Assembly (NCBI GenBank): GCA_009835395.1
Contig: VXXM01000078.1
Location: 16,952 to 50,302, forward strand
DNA: 33,351 nucleotides
Origin: Acidimicrobiia bacterium
Lineage (GTDB): Bacteria; Actinomycetota; Acidimicrobiia; Acidimicrobiales; CATQHL01
Direction of reading: 5' to 3'
How positions within the stretch are numbered: the stretch's first letter is position 1; each line of letters begins with the position of its first letter. Under the pieces are notes generated by a model, which saw nothing but the letters and a program-made list of their open reading frames with translations, was not told the DNA's origin and ran no database searches. The translations under genes were made by a program, and so were the position numbers. Shown here piece by piece: positions 24,063 through 31,300 of this stretch.

Positions 24063-24410
24063 ATGCAGCCCACCGACCTGGTCGATGTGCAGAGCCTGCG
24101 AACCGACTTGCCGGACTTCCGGCCGGGGGACACCGTCAAGGTGCATGTCCGGGTCACCGAGGGAAGTCGCGAGCGCATCCAGATCTTCCAGGGTGTGGTG
24201 ATCGCCCGGCGGGGGTCGGGCGTGCGCGAGTCCTTCACCGTGCGCAAAGTGAGCTTCGGCGTGGGCGTCGAGCGCACCTTCCCCGTCCACACCCCCAGCA
24301 TCAAGGAGCTGGAGGTGGTGACCCGCGGCCGCGTGCGGCGGGCCAAGCTGTACTACCTGCGCGACCGGATCGGCAAGGCCGCGAAGGTTCCCGAGCGGCG
24401 CGTGGTCTGA
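24063..24410 (+). CDS. rplS: 50S ribosomal protein L19
   Basis: A 115-residue large-subunit protein at the interface with the 30S subunit. Diagnostic stretches are [62 protein letters not shown] and the C-terminal [20 protein letters not shown] 24063 has AGGAG at good spacing. It follows trmD by 113 bases, a larger gap than elsewhere in this cluster, so separate promoter control is likely. In many bacteria lepB and rnhB come between rplS and yraN; neither is present here. Confidence 0.97.
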   Translation: MQPTDLVDVQSLRTDLPDFRPGDTVKVHVRVTEGSRERIQIFQGVVIARRGSGVRESFTVRKVSFGVGVERTFPVHTPSIKELEVVTRGRVRRAKLYYLRDRIGKAAKVPERRVV

Positions 24411-24427
24411 GCCGCCCCGCGCGGCCG

Positions 24428-24772
24428 ATGACCGCCGGTCGGCAACGGCTCGGTCGCTGGGGGGAGGACAAGGCCGCCGCCTGGTACGCCGAGCGCGGCT
24501 GGGTGGTGCTGGACCGCAACTGGCGCGGCACCGGCGGTGAGTTGGATCTGGTGCTCGGCCGCGACGGCACGGTTGTGTTCTGCGAGGTGAAGACGCGCTC
24601 CGGCACGGCGTACGGGCACCCGGCCGAGGCCGTGGACCGGCGCAAGCAGCAGCGCATCCGCGCCCTGGCCGTCCAGTGGCTGCGCCGGCACGACGCGCCG
24701 GTCGAGACCCTGCGCTTCGACGTGGCCTGCGTGCTGAAAGGCCAACTGGAGGTGCTGGAGGGGGCGTTCTGA
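24428..24772 (+). CDS. UPF0102 (YraN) family protein
   Basis: A 114-residue protein of the UPF0102 family, which has a PD-(D/E)XK nuclease-like fold. The motifs are LGRWGEDKAAAWYAERGW at the N terminus and GELDLVLGRDGTVVFCEVKTR, where D and E-V-K are the predicted metal-binding residues. The family is thought to act in recombination or natural transformation but its substrate is unproven. It follows rplS by 17 bases, so it is probably cotranscribed. Confidence 0.9.
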   Translation: MTAGRQRLGRWGEDKAAAWYAERGWVVLDRNWRGTGGELDLVLGRDGTVVFCEVKTRSGTAYGHPAEAVDRRKQQRIRALAVQWLRRHDAPVETLRFDVACVLKGQLEVLEGAF

Positions 24773-24785
24773 GGACACCCGCCGG

Positions 24786-24791
24786 TACAGT
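24786..24791 (+). promoter_or_regulatory. -10 box for tRNA-Pro
   Basis: TACAGT ends 13 bases before the first base of the tRNA, a normal distance for a short 5' leader. No clear -35 is found. Confidence 0.45.
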
Positions 24792-24804
24792 GAGGCCTCC
24801 GGAA

Positions 24805-24879
24805 CGGGCTGTGGCGCAGCTTGGTTAGCGCGTTGGTCTGGGGGACCAAAGGTCCCGGGTTCAAATCCCGGCAGCCCGA
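24805..24879 (+). tRNA. tRNA-Pro (anticodon GGG)
   Basis: A complete cloverleaf can be drawn: acceptor CGGGCTG with CAGCCCG, D stem GCGC/GCGC, anticodon stem TTGGT/ACCAA enclosing the loop CTGGGGG (anticodon GGG, reading CCC and CCU), a five-base variable region AGGTC, and T stem CCGGG/CCCGG with loop TTCAAAT. The discriminator base is A, as usual for bacterial tRNA-Pro. CCA is not encoded. Length is 75 bases. Confidence 0.96.
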
Positions 24880-24880
24880 C

Positions 24881-24886
24881 TAGGAT
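24881..24886 (+). promoter_or_regulatory. Possible -10 box for the peroxidase gene
   Basis: TAGGAT lies directly after the tRNA and would start a transcript near 24893, leaving a leader of about 37 bases with GGAGG before the ATG at 24930. Readthrough from the tRNA promoter is an alternative. Confidence 0.3.
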
Positions 24887-24929
24887 CCTCCGGAATCGGG
24901 AGGGTTCCAACTAGCCACGGAGGTCGGAC

Positions 24930-25856
24930 ATGCCCACGCCGCAACCCGCAATTTTCGCCGAAATGGGACAGCACCAGTGGTACGTCCATCTGAGTCGAGT
25001 CGACGGCGCCGATCTTGACCACATCAAGAGCGTCGTCTCCGACACCCGCGCCGCAGCCGATGCCGCCGGCGTCAACCTCGTGGTGGGTCTCGGGCCCGGC
25101 CTGCTGGCCGAACTGACCGACGACGTCCCCGACGACTTCCAGGACTTCGTCACCATCGAGTCCACCGACGGCAGCGGGCGCGAGGCCAAGGGCACCCAGG
25201 AGGAGTTGCTCTTCTGGCTGAACAGCCCCGACAAGGACAAGGTCTGGCAAACGCAGTACGACGCCCGGACCGCCCTGGCCGGCCACATGGTCGTGCCGCG
25301 CGACACCAACACCTTCATCCTGGGCGACTCGCTGGACATGACCGGGTTCATCGACGGCACCGGCAACCCCGAGCCCGAGGACGAGCCCGAGGTGGCCCTC
25401 GTGCCCGACGGGTCGCCGGGCGCGGGAGGCAGCTTCATCCTCGCCCAGCGCTGGGTCCACGACCTCGAAGGCTGGAACCAGATGAGCGTCGAGGAGCAGG
25501 AGAAGGTCTTCGGGCGCACCAAGCCCGACAGCGAGCGCCTCGACCCGCAAGAGGACTTCTCGCACCTCAGCCACGTGGAACTCCGCGAGGGAGCCACCGC
25601 GGACGCCACCAAGCCGAAGCGCAACGAGATCGCCCGCCGCTCCACCCCGTACGCCTTCCATGGCGCCGTATCGGTCGTGGGCCTGTACTTCATGGCCTTC
25701 TGCCGGGAGCAGGCCCCGTTCCGCGAGCGTCTGCGGGCCATGTACGGCCTCGACGGCACCGGTGTGCGCGACCGGTTGACCGACTTCTCCAACCCGGCGT
25801 CGGGGTCGTTCTACTTCGCCCCGTCGGTGGAGGCCCTCGACGCCATGCTGGCGTAA
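24930..25856 (+). CDS. DyP-type heme peroxidase (YfeX-like class)
   Basis: A 308-residue dye-decolourising peroxidase. The family motif GxxDG is G139-F-I-D142-G143 in DMTGFIDGTGNPEP, with D142 as catalytic acid. H215 in SHLSHVELRE is the likely proximal heme ligand, and R236/R237 (IARRSTPYA) the distal arginine. The C-terminal SGSFYFAPS is typical. The length and lack of a Tat signal place it with cytoplasmic YfeX/EfeB-like class P (B) enzymes. The C terminus (EALDAMLA) shows no encapsulin-targeting peptide, and no encapsulin gene is nearby. GGAGG precedes the ATG. The gene stands alone between a tRNA and a strong terminator, so it is probably a single-gene unit. The natural substrate is unknown. 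Confidence 0.94.
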   Translation: MPTPQPAIFAEMGQHQWYVHLSRVDGADLDHIKSVVSDTRAAADAAGVNLVVGLGPGLLAELTDDVPDDFQDFVTIESTDGSGREAKGTQEELLFWLNSPDKDKVWQTQYDARTALAGHMVVPRDTNTFILGDSLDMTGFIDGTGNPEPEDEPEVALVPDGSPGAGGSFILAQRWVHDLEGWNQMSVEEQEKVFGRTKPDSERLDPQEDFSHLSHVELREGATADATKPKRNEIARRSTPYAFHGAVSVVGLYFMAFCREQAPFRERLRAMYGLDGTGVRDRLTDFSNPASGSFYFAPSVEALDAMLA

Positions 25857-25883
25857 GCCGGCGCAGCAGCCTCGGTAACCAGT

Positions 25884-25919
25884 TCGTGCCCCGGTCCGAT
25901 CCGGGGCACGAGCATTTTT
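25884..25919 (+). terminator. Rho-independent terminator of the peroxidase gene
   Basis: An 11-bp GC-rich stem (TCGTGCCCCGG and CCGGGGCACGA) with loop TCCGAT is followed within three bases by TTTTT. It is the clearest intrinsic terminator in the window and lies 28 bases after the peroxidase stop. Confidence 0.92.
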
Positions 25920-25990
25920 CGGGCGGTGCGGGGCGGCCCGGAAGCCTTGCCGGCACGGCGCGGCATCGCTTGTCGAGCGCGGCCGGCAGG

Positions 25991-25996
25991 TAGCGT
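25991..25996 (+). promoter_or_regulatory. -10 box for a leaderless SRAP transcript
   Basis: TAGCGT ends 6 bases before GTG 26003, putting the transcription start on the start codon. A TTGTCG (25970-25975) could serve as -35 with a 15-base spacer. No ribosome binding site is present. Confidence 0.5.
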
Positions 25997-26002
25997 TGCG
26001 GC

Positions 26003-26683
26003 GTGTGTGGGCGCTACGTCTCGGCGAGTCCGGCTGAGGATGTAGCCGCCTATTTCGGGGCGGAGCTCGATGCCGACGTCGGCTTGGAACCCAGCTACAA
26101 CGTGGCGCCGACGAACGACGTGTACGCCGTTCTCGTGAACGAAGGGCTCCGAACGCTCGCCGCCGTGCGCTGGGGTTTGATCCCGCCGTGGGCCTCCGAC
26201 GCCAAGATCGGCAATCGCATGATCAACGCCCGCTCCGAGACCGTGGCGGAATCCAAGGCCTACCGCCGTCCCTTCCGGGCGCGGCGCTGCATCGTCCCCG
26301 CCGACGGCTTCTACGAGTGGGTGCCGATCCCGGGCGAGCGGCACAAGCAACCCATGTACATCCACCGGGTCGACGGGGAACCGCTCGCCTTCGCGGGCCT
26401 CTGGGAACGCTGGAAGCGCCCCGAGGGCGATCCCGTGCGCTCGACGACGATCATCACCGGCCCGGCCAACGACCGCATCGCCGAGGTGCACGATCGAATG
26501 CCGATCGTTCTGCCGCCGAGCGCCTGGGAGCAATGGCTCGACCCCGACTGCGACGACGCCGCGGCGCTCGGGGACCTGCTGGTGCCGGCCCCGTCGAAGT
26601 TGTTCACCTTCCATCCGGTCAGCCGGGAGGTCAACAACCCGCGCCGAAAGAGCGCCCACCTCATCGAGCCGCTCGCTCCCTGA
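26003..26683 (+). CDS. SRAP domain protein (HMCES/YedK family)
   Basis: A 226-residue protein that crosslinks to abasic sites in single-stranded DNA to protect them at replication forks. All active-site residues are present: Cys2 (exposed after Met removal) in MCGRY, N33 in SYNVAPT, E105 in ADGFYEW, and H163 in EVHDRMPIVL; MINARSETVAE is the other hallmark. The thiazolidine crosslink needs Cys at position 2, which fixes the start at GTG 26003. A TAGCGT box 6 bases upstream and the absence of a ribosome binding site suggest a leaderless mRNA. The DUF2079 gene begins 9 bases after the stop and may be cotranscribed. Confidence 0.95.
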   Translation: MCGRYVSASPAEDVAAYFGAELDADVGLEPSYNVAPTNDVYAVLVNEGLRTLAAVRWGLIPPWASDAKIGNRMINARSETVAESKAYRRPFRARRCIVPADGFYEWVPIPGERHKQPMYIHRVDGEPLAFAGLWERWKRPEGDPVRSTTIITGPANDRIAEVHDRMPIVLPPSAWEQWLDPDCDDAAALGDLLVPAPSKLFTFHPVSREVNNPRRKSAHLIEPLAP

Positions 26684-26691
26684 GGTCTCCG

Positions 26692-28353
26692 GTGGCGCGC
26701 GCCCGACTCTCCGTCGCCCTGGGTGCCGTCCCGGCGCATCCGGCACAGCAGGACTGGCGGTCGCGCCTCGAGCGGGCCACCCTGCGATGGCAGGCCCGGC
26801 TGGACACCGCGGCCGTGGACAATGTCCTGCCGTGGATCCTGGCTCTGGCCGGGGGCGGTGTGCTGGCGGGCCTGGCGCTGACCCGTGCCCATTCGCTGCA
26901 GGCGGGAACAGAGCTGGCGCTGTTCAACCAGAGCATCTGGCAGGTGAGCGAGGGGTTCCGTCCCCACTCGACGCTCGTCGGCGGCGACTACCTGGCCCGC
27001 AACGGGGCGTTCATCATCTACCCGCTGTCGGTGCTGGTGCGCTGGCTGCCGATCACCACCACCGTGCTGGTGGTCCAGGCCTCCGCCCTGGCGCTGGGGA
27101 TCGTGCCGCTGTGGCGCATCGCCCGGCGCCGCGCCGATCTGAAGGTTGCGCCGGCGGCGGCCGTGGCGTTCGCCTACGCCGTGTATGCCGCGCTGCACAA
27201 CGCCAACCTCTCCGGCTTCCACCCCGAGACGCTGGCGGTGCCCGCCCTGCTGGGCGCCGTCTACTACGGGCTGGGTGCCCGCTGGACGCCCTTCGGCCTG
27301 CTGGTGGCGGTGGTGCTGGCGTGCCGCTCGGAACTCGGCTGGATGGTGATGGTGCTCGGCGTGGTCCTGGCGGTGGAACTTCGCCCCCGGGCGACCGGCG
27401 CCGAGGAAATCGATCGCGAGCACTCGCTGTGGAGGGTCCCGGCCCGAGTGGGCCGGTCACTGCTGGCCATCTCGGGACGGCACTCCCGCACCGCGCTCAT
27501 CTGGGCGTTCGTGGGGTTGCTGTGGTCGCTGCTGGCGACCGAGACCATCCAGCCTCTGCTGGCCGGCGGCGAGTTCCCCCACCTCGCCCGCTACGCGGAG
27601 TACGGCGACTCCAGCACTGCCGAGGTCATCTGGGGGATCCTGCGGCAGCCGCACGTGTTCCTCGGCAACCTGGTGACCCAGGAGAACTTCGTGCTGATGG
27701 TCACGCTGCTGGCCCCGGTGCTGTTCCTGCCGCTCGTCGAGTTGCGCTACCTCATGCCGGCGGTGCCCTTCTTCGTCGTGCAGCTGGCCTCGGACGCGCC
27801 GCAGGCCCTGCTGGCCGAGACCGTGCCGGTGGCGGTGTTCGTGCTGGTGGCGACGACCTTCGCCCTGCGCCGGGCCGGGGCGATGCTGGTGCGGCGCGTG
27901 CGGGTCAACCGCCGGCTGGTCGTGACGCTGCTGCTGGCCTCGGCCATCTTCTTTGTGCGGGACGCCGCCAGCTCGCCCTTCCACACGCCCTGGCAATGGA
28001 CGCGCGACGCCGCCGACGGTGACCGGCTGGCGGCGGTTGAGCAGATTCCCGACGACGCCGCCGTGCGTGCCTCGCCGCACCTGCTGCCGCTGCTGGCGGA
28101 GCGGAACGTGCTGTTCGAGCTGGAGACGGCAGGATCCTCGGCGCGCGCCGCCGCCCAGTCGGCCGTCGAGGGCGTGGGGTGGATCGCCCTGGATCTCGCC
28201 TCGGCCGGGCAGTGGGGCTCGGACTCCCTGGAGGTCGAGCGCTTCGACACCACGCTCCGCCAGCGGGGCTGGGAGCGGGTCTTCGCCGCCGAGCAGGTGC
28301 GGGTGTACCGCTACGTCGGCTCGGGGGCGGTCAGCGCCGCACCCGGCAGCTGA
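26692..28353 (+). CDS. DUF2079 polytopic membrane protein
   Basis: About 553 residues with some ten hydrophobic segments between residues 44 and 430 (for example NVLPWILALAGGGVLAGLAL and LLVAVVLACRSELGWMVMVL), and a C-terminal soluble part of about 110 residues. The DUF2079 pattern is seen in TELALFNQSIWQVSEG (usually Y-D-L-G-I-F-x-Q-x-x-W), the following G-D-Y region, and NLSGFHPETLAVPALL. The family resembles GT-C type membrane glycosyltransferases, but no function is established and the acidic residue of the first loop is E here. The frame stays open far upstream into the SRAP gene; GTG 26692 is taken as start. It converges on the HIT gene with only 3 bases between stops. Confidence 0.8.
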   Translation: MARARLSVALGAVPAHPAQQDWRSRLERATLRWQARLDTAAVDNVLPWILALAGGGVLAGLALTRAHSLQAGTELALFNQSIWQVSEGFRPHSTLVGGDYLARNGAFIIYPLSVLVRWLPITTTVLVVQASALALGIVPLWRIARRRADLKVAPAAAVAFAYAVYAALHNANLSGFHPETLAVPALLGAVYYGLGARWTPFGLLVAVVLACRSELGWMVMVLGVVLAVELRPRATGAEEIDREHSLWRVPARVGRSLLAISGRHSRTALIWAFVGLLWSLLATETIQPLLAGGEFPHLARYAEYGDSSTAEVIWGILRQPHVFLGNLVTQENFVLMVTLLAPVLFLPLVELRYLMPAVPFFVVQLASDAPQALLAETVPVAVFVLVATTFALRRAGAMLVRRVRVNRRLVVTLLLASAIFFVRDAASSPFHTPWQWTRDAADGDRLAAVEQIPDDAAVRASPHLLPLLAERNVLFELETAGSSARAAAQSAVEGVGWIALDLASAGQWGSDSLEVERFDTTLRQRGWERVFAAEQVRVYRYVGSGAVSAAPGS

Positions 28354-28356
28354 CCC

Positions 28357-28761
28357 TCAGGCCTCGCCTCCCAGAGCCTCCCGCAGCCGCGCCGCGTCGG
28401 CGGCCAGCTCCGACGGATCGACGCTCGCCGCGGCGTTGGCGAAGTCCAGGTCCGACATGGAGTCGGCGCCGAAGACGTGCAGATGAACGTGCGGCACCTC
28501 GAAGCCCGCCATCACGGTGGCGACCCGCTCCGTTCCGAATGTCTCCATGATTGCCCGCCCCACCCGGTGGGCCACGGCGGTCAGATGCATGTTGGTCTCG
28601 ACATCCAGGTCCAGCCAATGATCCACCTCGGCGACGGGGACGACCAGGGAGTGGCCGGCGGTGAGCGGGTTGATCGACAGGAACACGGCGCAGCGCTCGT
28701 CGCGCCAGACGAAGTGACCCGGCAACTCGCCGTCCAGGATCCGTGTGAAGAGCGTCGCCAT
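28357..28761 (-). CDS. HIT-family nucleotide-binding protein
   Basis: A 134-residue histidine-triad protein. The catalytic motif is VPHVHLHVF (H-x-H-x-H), and the N-terminal FTRILDGELPGHFVWRDE and PLTAGHSLVVP are typical of the HINT/HIT branch, which hydrolyses nucleotide phosphoramidates or similar bonds; the true substrate is not clear. Its start at 28761 has GGGAGG 6 bases upstream. It is transcribed divergently from pgsA, and its candidate -10 overlaps that of pgsA. Confidence 0.93.
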   Translation of the reverse strand: MATLFTRILDGELPGHFVWRDERCAVFLSINPLTAGHSLVVPVAEVDHWLDLDVETNMHLTAVAHRVGRAIMETFGTERVATVMAGFEVPHVHLHVFGADSMSDLDFANAAASVDPSELAADAARLREALGGEA

Positions 28762-28796
28762 CGAGTCCTCCCGCTCTGCTCGCAGTCGTGGACCGC

Positions 28797-28802
28797 ACGG
28801 TA
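28797..28802 (-). promoter_or_regulatory. -10 box for the HIT gene, overlapping the pgsA -10
   Basis: TACCGT on the minus strand shares the central TA (28801-28802) with the plus-strand TACTCT of pgsA. Transcription would start near 28790, leaving about 29 bases of leader with GGGAGG before the HIT ATG. Confidence 0.42.
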
Positions 28803-28806
28803 CTCT
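28801..28806 (+). promoter_or_regulatory. -10 box for a leaderless pgsA transcript
   Basis: TACTCT ends 6 bases before GTG 28813, matching the recurring leaderless spacing in this window. It overlaps the divergent HIT promoter by two bases. Confidence 0.5.
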
Positions 28807-28812
28807 CCTGCC

Positions 28813-29424
28813 GTGGCACCGGAGAGCCTGCGCCAGCAGATCTGGACCATCCCCAACCTGGTCACGGTGCTTCGGCTGGGCTGCATACCGATCTTCTGCT
28901 GGCTGCTGTTCGGTCTCGAGAGCCGCCTCGCCGCGGGGATCCTGCTGGGGGCGCTGGGCGCCAGCGACTTCGTCGACGGCTACCTGGCGCGCCGCCTGGA
29001 TCAGGCAACCGAGCTGGGAGCCATCCTGGATCCCGTCACCGACCGGTTCATGTTCTTCGCGGCGGTGATCTCCATGCTCGTGAGCGGTGACGTGGCCCTG
29101 TGGTTCGGGATCATCGCGCTCGTCCGGGAGTTCGGGCTCTCGACCGGCACCCTGGTGCTGGCCTCCCGGCGCCTGGGATGGCTGGGTGTGAACGCCTGGG
29201 GCAAGGCCGGCAGCTTCGGCCTCATGTTCGCGTTCCCGCTGTTCCTGCTGGGGCAGGCCGACATTCCCGGATCGGGCGGCTGGACCATCGCCGGCTGGGT
29301 GTGGGGCATCCCGTCGCTCGCAATCGCCTGGTACGGGGCGTACCTCTACGTACTGGCGGGTCGCCGCGCCCTCGCCCGGTCATCGGAGACGGGGTCCGGC
29401 GCTTCGCCCGCCGGGGACTGCTGA
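28813..29424 (+). CDS. pgsA: CDP-alcohol phosphatidyltransferase (PgsA-like)
   Basis: A 203-residue integral membrane enzyme, probably phosphatidylglycerophosphate synthase (CDP-diacylglycerol + glycerol-3-phosphate). The family motif D-x2-D-G-x2-A-R-x8-G-x3-D-x3-D is complete in SDFVDGYLARRLDQATELGAILDPVTD. Six hydrophobic segments can be traced, from LGCIPIFCWLLFGL to SLAIAWYGAYLYVLAG. WTIPNLVTVLRLGCIP at the N terminus is the usual start, reached from GTG 28813. The substrate alcohol cannot be told from sequence alone, since cardiolipin and inositol-phosphate synthases share the motif. It lies before gcvH, as pgsA2 does in mycobacteria. Confidence 0.9.
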   Translation: MAPESLRQQIWTIPNLVTVLRLGCIPIFCWLLFGLESRLAAGILLGALGASDFVDGYLARRLDQATELGAILDPVTDRFMFFAAVISMLVSGDVALWFGIIALVREFGLSTGTLVLASRRLGWLGVNAWGKAGSFGLMFAFPLFLLGQADIPGSGGWTIAGWVWGIPSLAIAWYGAYLYVLAGRRALARSSETGSGASPAGDC

Positions 29425-29472
29425 CGGCGTTGCCGGGGGCTGTCGATGGCGGGAGCCGGTTTGCCGGTGGGC

Positions 29473-29478
29473 TAGCGT
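29473..29478 (+). promoter_or_regulatory. Candidate -10 box upstream of gcvH
   Basis: TAGCGT lies 4 bases before GTG 29483 and 7 before ATG 29486, which begin the short upstream frame described next. gcvH itself starts at 29530. No -35 is seen. Confidence 0.42.
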
Positions 29479-29485
29479 GACGGTG

Positions 29486-29533
29486 ATGGCGCAGCCGACG
29501 CGGCGACTCCTCGACCCCCGAAATCCGCGGTGA
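29486..29533 (+). CDS. Putative 15-residue leader peptide before gcvH
   Basis: A short frame encoding MAQPTRRLLDPRNPR. Its TGA stop overlaps the gcvH GTG start in a GTGA arrangement (29530-29533), the same overlap used between many real gene pairs here. A TAGCGT box 7 bases before the ATG would make it the first frame on a leaderless transcript (an in-frame GTG at 29483 is an alternative start). If translated, ribosomes ending at 29533 could restart on gcvH, which has no good ribosome binding site of its own. The peptide is rich in Arg and Pro. Whether it is real depends on translation evidence. Confidence 0.35.
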   Translation: MAQPTRRLLDPRNPR

Positions 29534-29922
29534 ACGTTCCCGAACTGCTCCGGTACTCGGAGGATCACGGCTGGGTGGCGCAGGAGGGCGAGGGGCAGGA
29601 CCACCTCGTGCGTGTCGGCCTCACCGACTTCGGTCAGGATCTGCTCGGTGAGGTGGAGTTCGTCGACCTGCCGGCGCCGGGGAGCCGGCTCTCCGCGGGC
29701 GACCTGATGGCGGAGATCGAGGCCCGCAAGGCGACCAGCGAACTCTACGCACCGCTGGCGGGTCGGGTCGTGGCCGTCAACGGACTGCTGGCCGAGACAC
29801 CGGAGGTACTCAACAGGGACCCGTACGGCGACGGCTGGCTGTGCCTGCTGGCGCCCGAGGACGTCGCACACGTCGACGATCTGATGGACGGCGCGGCCTA
29901 TGCGAGGTACGCCGGTGGCTGA
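29530..29922 (+). CDS. gcvH: Glycine cleavage system H protein
   Basis: A 130-residue lipoyl carrier that shuttles the aminomethyl group in glycine cleavage. The lipoylated lysine is K67 in EIEARKATSELYAPLAGRVV, and VGLTDFGQDLLGEVEFVDLP is the typical first half. The N-terminal YSEDHGWV matches the family's H-E-W region. The rest of the glycine cleavage genes (P, T, L) are absent from this window, as in mycobacteria, where gcvH also sits apart beside the Rv1828-Rv1830 regulators. The GTG start lacks a ribosome binding site and overlaps a short upstream frame. Its stop overlaps the next gene by up to 23 bases. Confidence 0.95.
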   Translation: MNVPELLRYSEDHGWVAQEGEGQDHLVRVGLTDFGQDLLGEVEFVDLPAPGSRLSAGDLMAEIEARKATSELYAPLAGRVVAVNGLLAETPEVLNRDPYGDGWLCLLAPEDVAHVDDLMDGAAYARYAGG

Positions 29923-30637
29923 GGAACCGCTTGCGGGCATCAGCGACGTCGTCAACGGGCTGCGCAGCGACTTTCCCGACGTGTCGGTCTCCAAGCTGCG
30001 ATTCCTCGAGAGTCAGGGGCTGATCGCGCCGCACCGCACGGCCAAGGGGTACCGGAAGTACTCCCGCACCGACGTGGCCAAGCTGCGCTGGATCCTGACC
30101 CAGCAGCGGGAGAACTTCCTGCCGCTGCGGGTCATCAGGGAGCGCATGGCCGGTGTGGAGTGGAGCGCCCGCGTCTCCGAGGAGGCCGAGCGGCTGCCCG
30201 ACGTGGACGTGAGCGACCGGGTCCGGCGCCTCGCCCCACCCCCGCCGGCGCCGGAGCCCGCCGGGACCGGCATGACCCTGCCGCAGCTCGCCAACGCCAG
30301 CGGGCTGAGCCTCTCCCAGGCGCGGGAGTTGACGCGTTACGGCCTCCTGGTGCCGCGCCCGGCCGCCGACATCGACTTCTACGACGCGCAGGCTCTGGAG
30401 GTGGCGCGCATCGCCCGGCAGATGTTCGACCAGGGTCTGGAACCGCGGCACCTGCGGATCTTCAAGGCGTCGGTGGACCGGGAGATGGATCTCTCGACGC
30501 CGGCGGTGCAGCGGGTCCTGCAGGCCGGCGGTGCCGACGCCCAGCACCGGGCACGCGACCTGCTGGCGACGCAGGCCGCGCTGGCCTCCTCGCTCCGCGA
30601 GGCGCTCGTACGGCGCACGCTGCAGAGCCTCGGCTGA
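29900..30637 (+). CDS. ftsR: MerR-family regulator, FtsR/Rv1828-like
   Basis: A 245-residue regulator. The N-terminal winged helix has SVSKLRFLESQGLIAPHRTAKGYRKYSRTDVAKLRWI, the MerR DNA-binding layout. A second HTH-like segment follows at about 130-165 (MTLPQLANASGLSLSQARELTRYGLL), then a helical C-terminal domain (about 180-240). This two-part layout fits Rv1828 of M. tuberculosis and FtsR of Corynebacterium, which activates ftsZ. There are no metal-binding cysteines of the MerR/CueR type. ATG 29900 or GTG 29915 could start it; both overlap the end of gcvH. The gcvH-ftsR adjacency supports the assignment, though in mycobacteria an FHA gene (garA) lies between them. Confidence 0.82.
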   Translation: MRGTPVAEEPLAGISDVVNGLRSDFPDVSVSKLRFLESQGLIAPHRTAKGYRKYSRTDVAKLRWILTQQRENFLPLRVIRERMAGVEWSARVSEEAERLPDVDVSDRVRRLAPPPPAPEPAGTGMTLPQLANASGLSLSQARELTRYGLLVPRPAADIDFYDAQALEVARIARQMFDQGLEPRHLRIFKASVDREMDLSTPAVQRVLQAGGADAQHRARDLLATQAALASSLREALVRRTLQSLG

Positions 30638-30639
30638 GC

Positions 30640-31254
30640 GTGGCACCGGCACAGGCGCCGCGTCCGGCCGGGGGCGCCATCTACGAGCGAGGCAGGATCG
30701 CCGAGCGGGTGCATGCGCTCGGGGCGGCCGTCTCCTCGGAGTACGCGGCGCGCCTCGGTGACGGTGACGCCGTCGTTCTCGTGGGTGTGCTCCGGGGTTG
30801 CCTGCCGTTCCTGGCCGACCTGGCACGGACGTTGCGCGTGGACTCCGAGATCGACTTCCTGGCGATCTCTCGCTTCGCCCCCAACTCCGGGCGGGTACGG
30901 ATCACCCGCGACCTCGACATCGACATCGGCGGGCGCCACGTCCTGCTGGTGGAGGGGATCGTGGACAGCGGTCTCAGCGTGGGTTTCCTCTGCGACGAGC
31001 TGCGCCGCCGCTCCCCGCTCAGCGTCGAGGTCTGCACGCTGGCGGATCGGCAGGTCCGGCGGGTCCTTCCCCTGGAGCCGCGCTACGTGGGCTTCACGGT
31101 GGATGACTCCTTCCTCGTCGGTTACGGGCTCGAGCACCGGGGTCGCTACGGGAACCTTCCGGACCTGCGAGCCGTGGATCGTCGCGCCCTCGAAGGCGAC
31201 TCCGACGCCTACGTGGATTCCCTCTACCGGTCGCCGACCACTCGTCCGTCGTAG
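30640..31254 (+). CDS. Hypoxanthine phosphoribosyltransferase-like protein
   Basis: A 204-residue type I phosphoribosyltransferase. Family features are VLVGVLRGCLPFLADL (PPi loop), the SGRVRITRDLDIDIGGRHVL segment, the PRPP motif LLVEGIVDSGLS (103-113), and YVGFTVDDSFLVGYGLEHRGRYGNLP. Compared with hypoxanthine-guanine enzymes, three conserved positions differ: the second acidic residue of the E-D-x-x-D PRPP motif is G106, the purine-binding Lys in DKP is R137, and the metal-binding Asp of GYGLDY is E165. D109, the expected general base, is kept. It may be an HPRT with altered kinetics or a phosphoribosyltransferase for another base. GTG 30640 follows the ftsR stop by 2 bases, so it is in the same operon. 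Confidence 0.8.
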   Translation: MAPAQAPRPAGGAIYERGRIAERVHALGAAVSSEYAARLGDGDAVVLVGVLRGCLPFLADLARTLRVDSEIDFLAISRFAPNSGRVRITRDLDIDIGGRHVLLVEGIVDSGLSVGFLCDELRRRSPLSVEVCTLADRQVRRVLPLEPRYVGFTVDDSFLVGYGLEHRGRYGNLPDLRAVDRRALEGDSDAYVDSLYRSPTTRPS

Positions 31255-31288
31255 GCCCCGCCCGTAGGGGGGATGACGGGTCTGCGGC

Positions 31289-31294
31289 TATTGT
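31289..31294 (+). promoter_or_regulatory. -10 box for a leaderless DUF151 transcript
   Basis: TATTGT ends 6 bases before GTG 31301, with no ribosome binding site between. The same hexamer precedes the internal fakA start. Confidence 0.5.
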
Positions 31295-31300
31295 CAGGGC

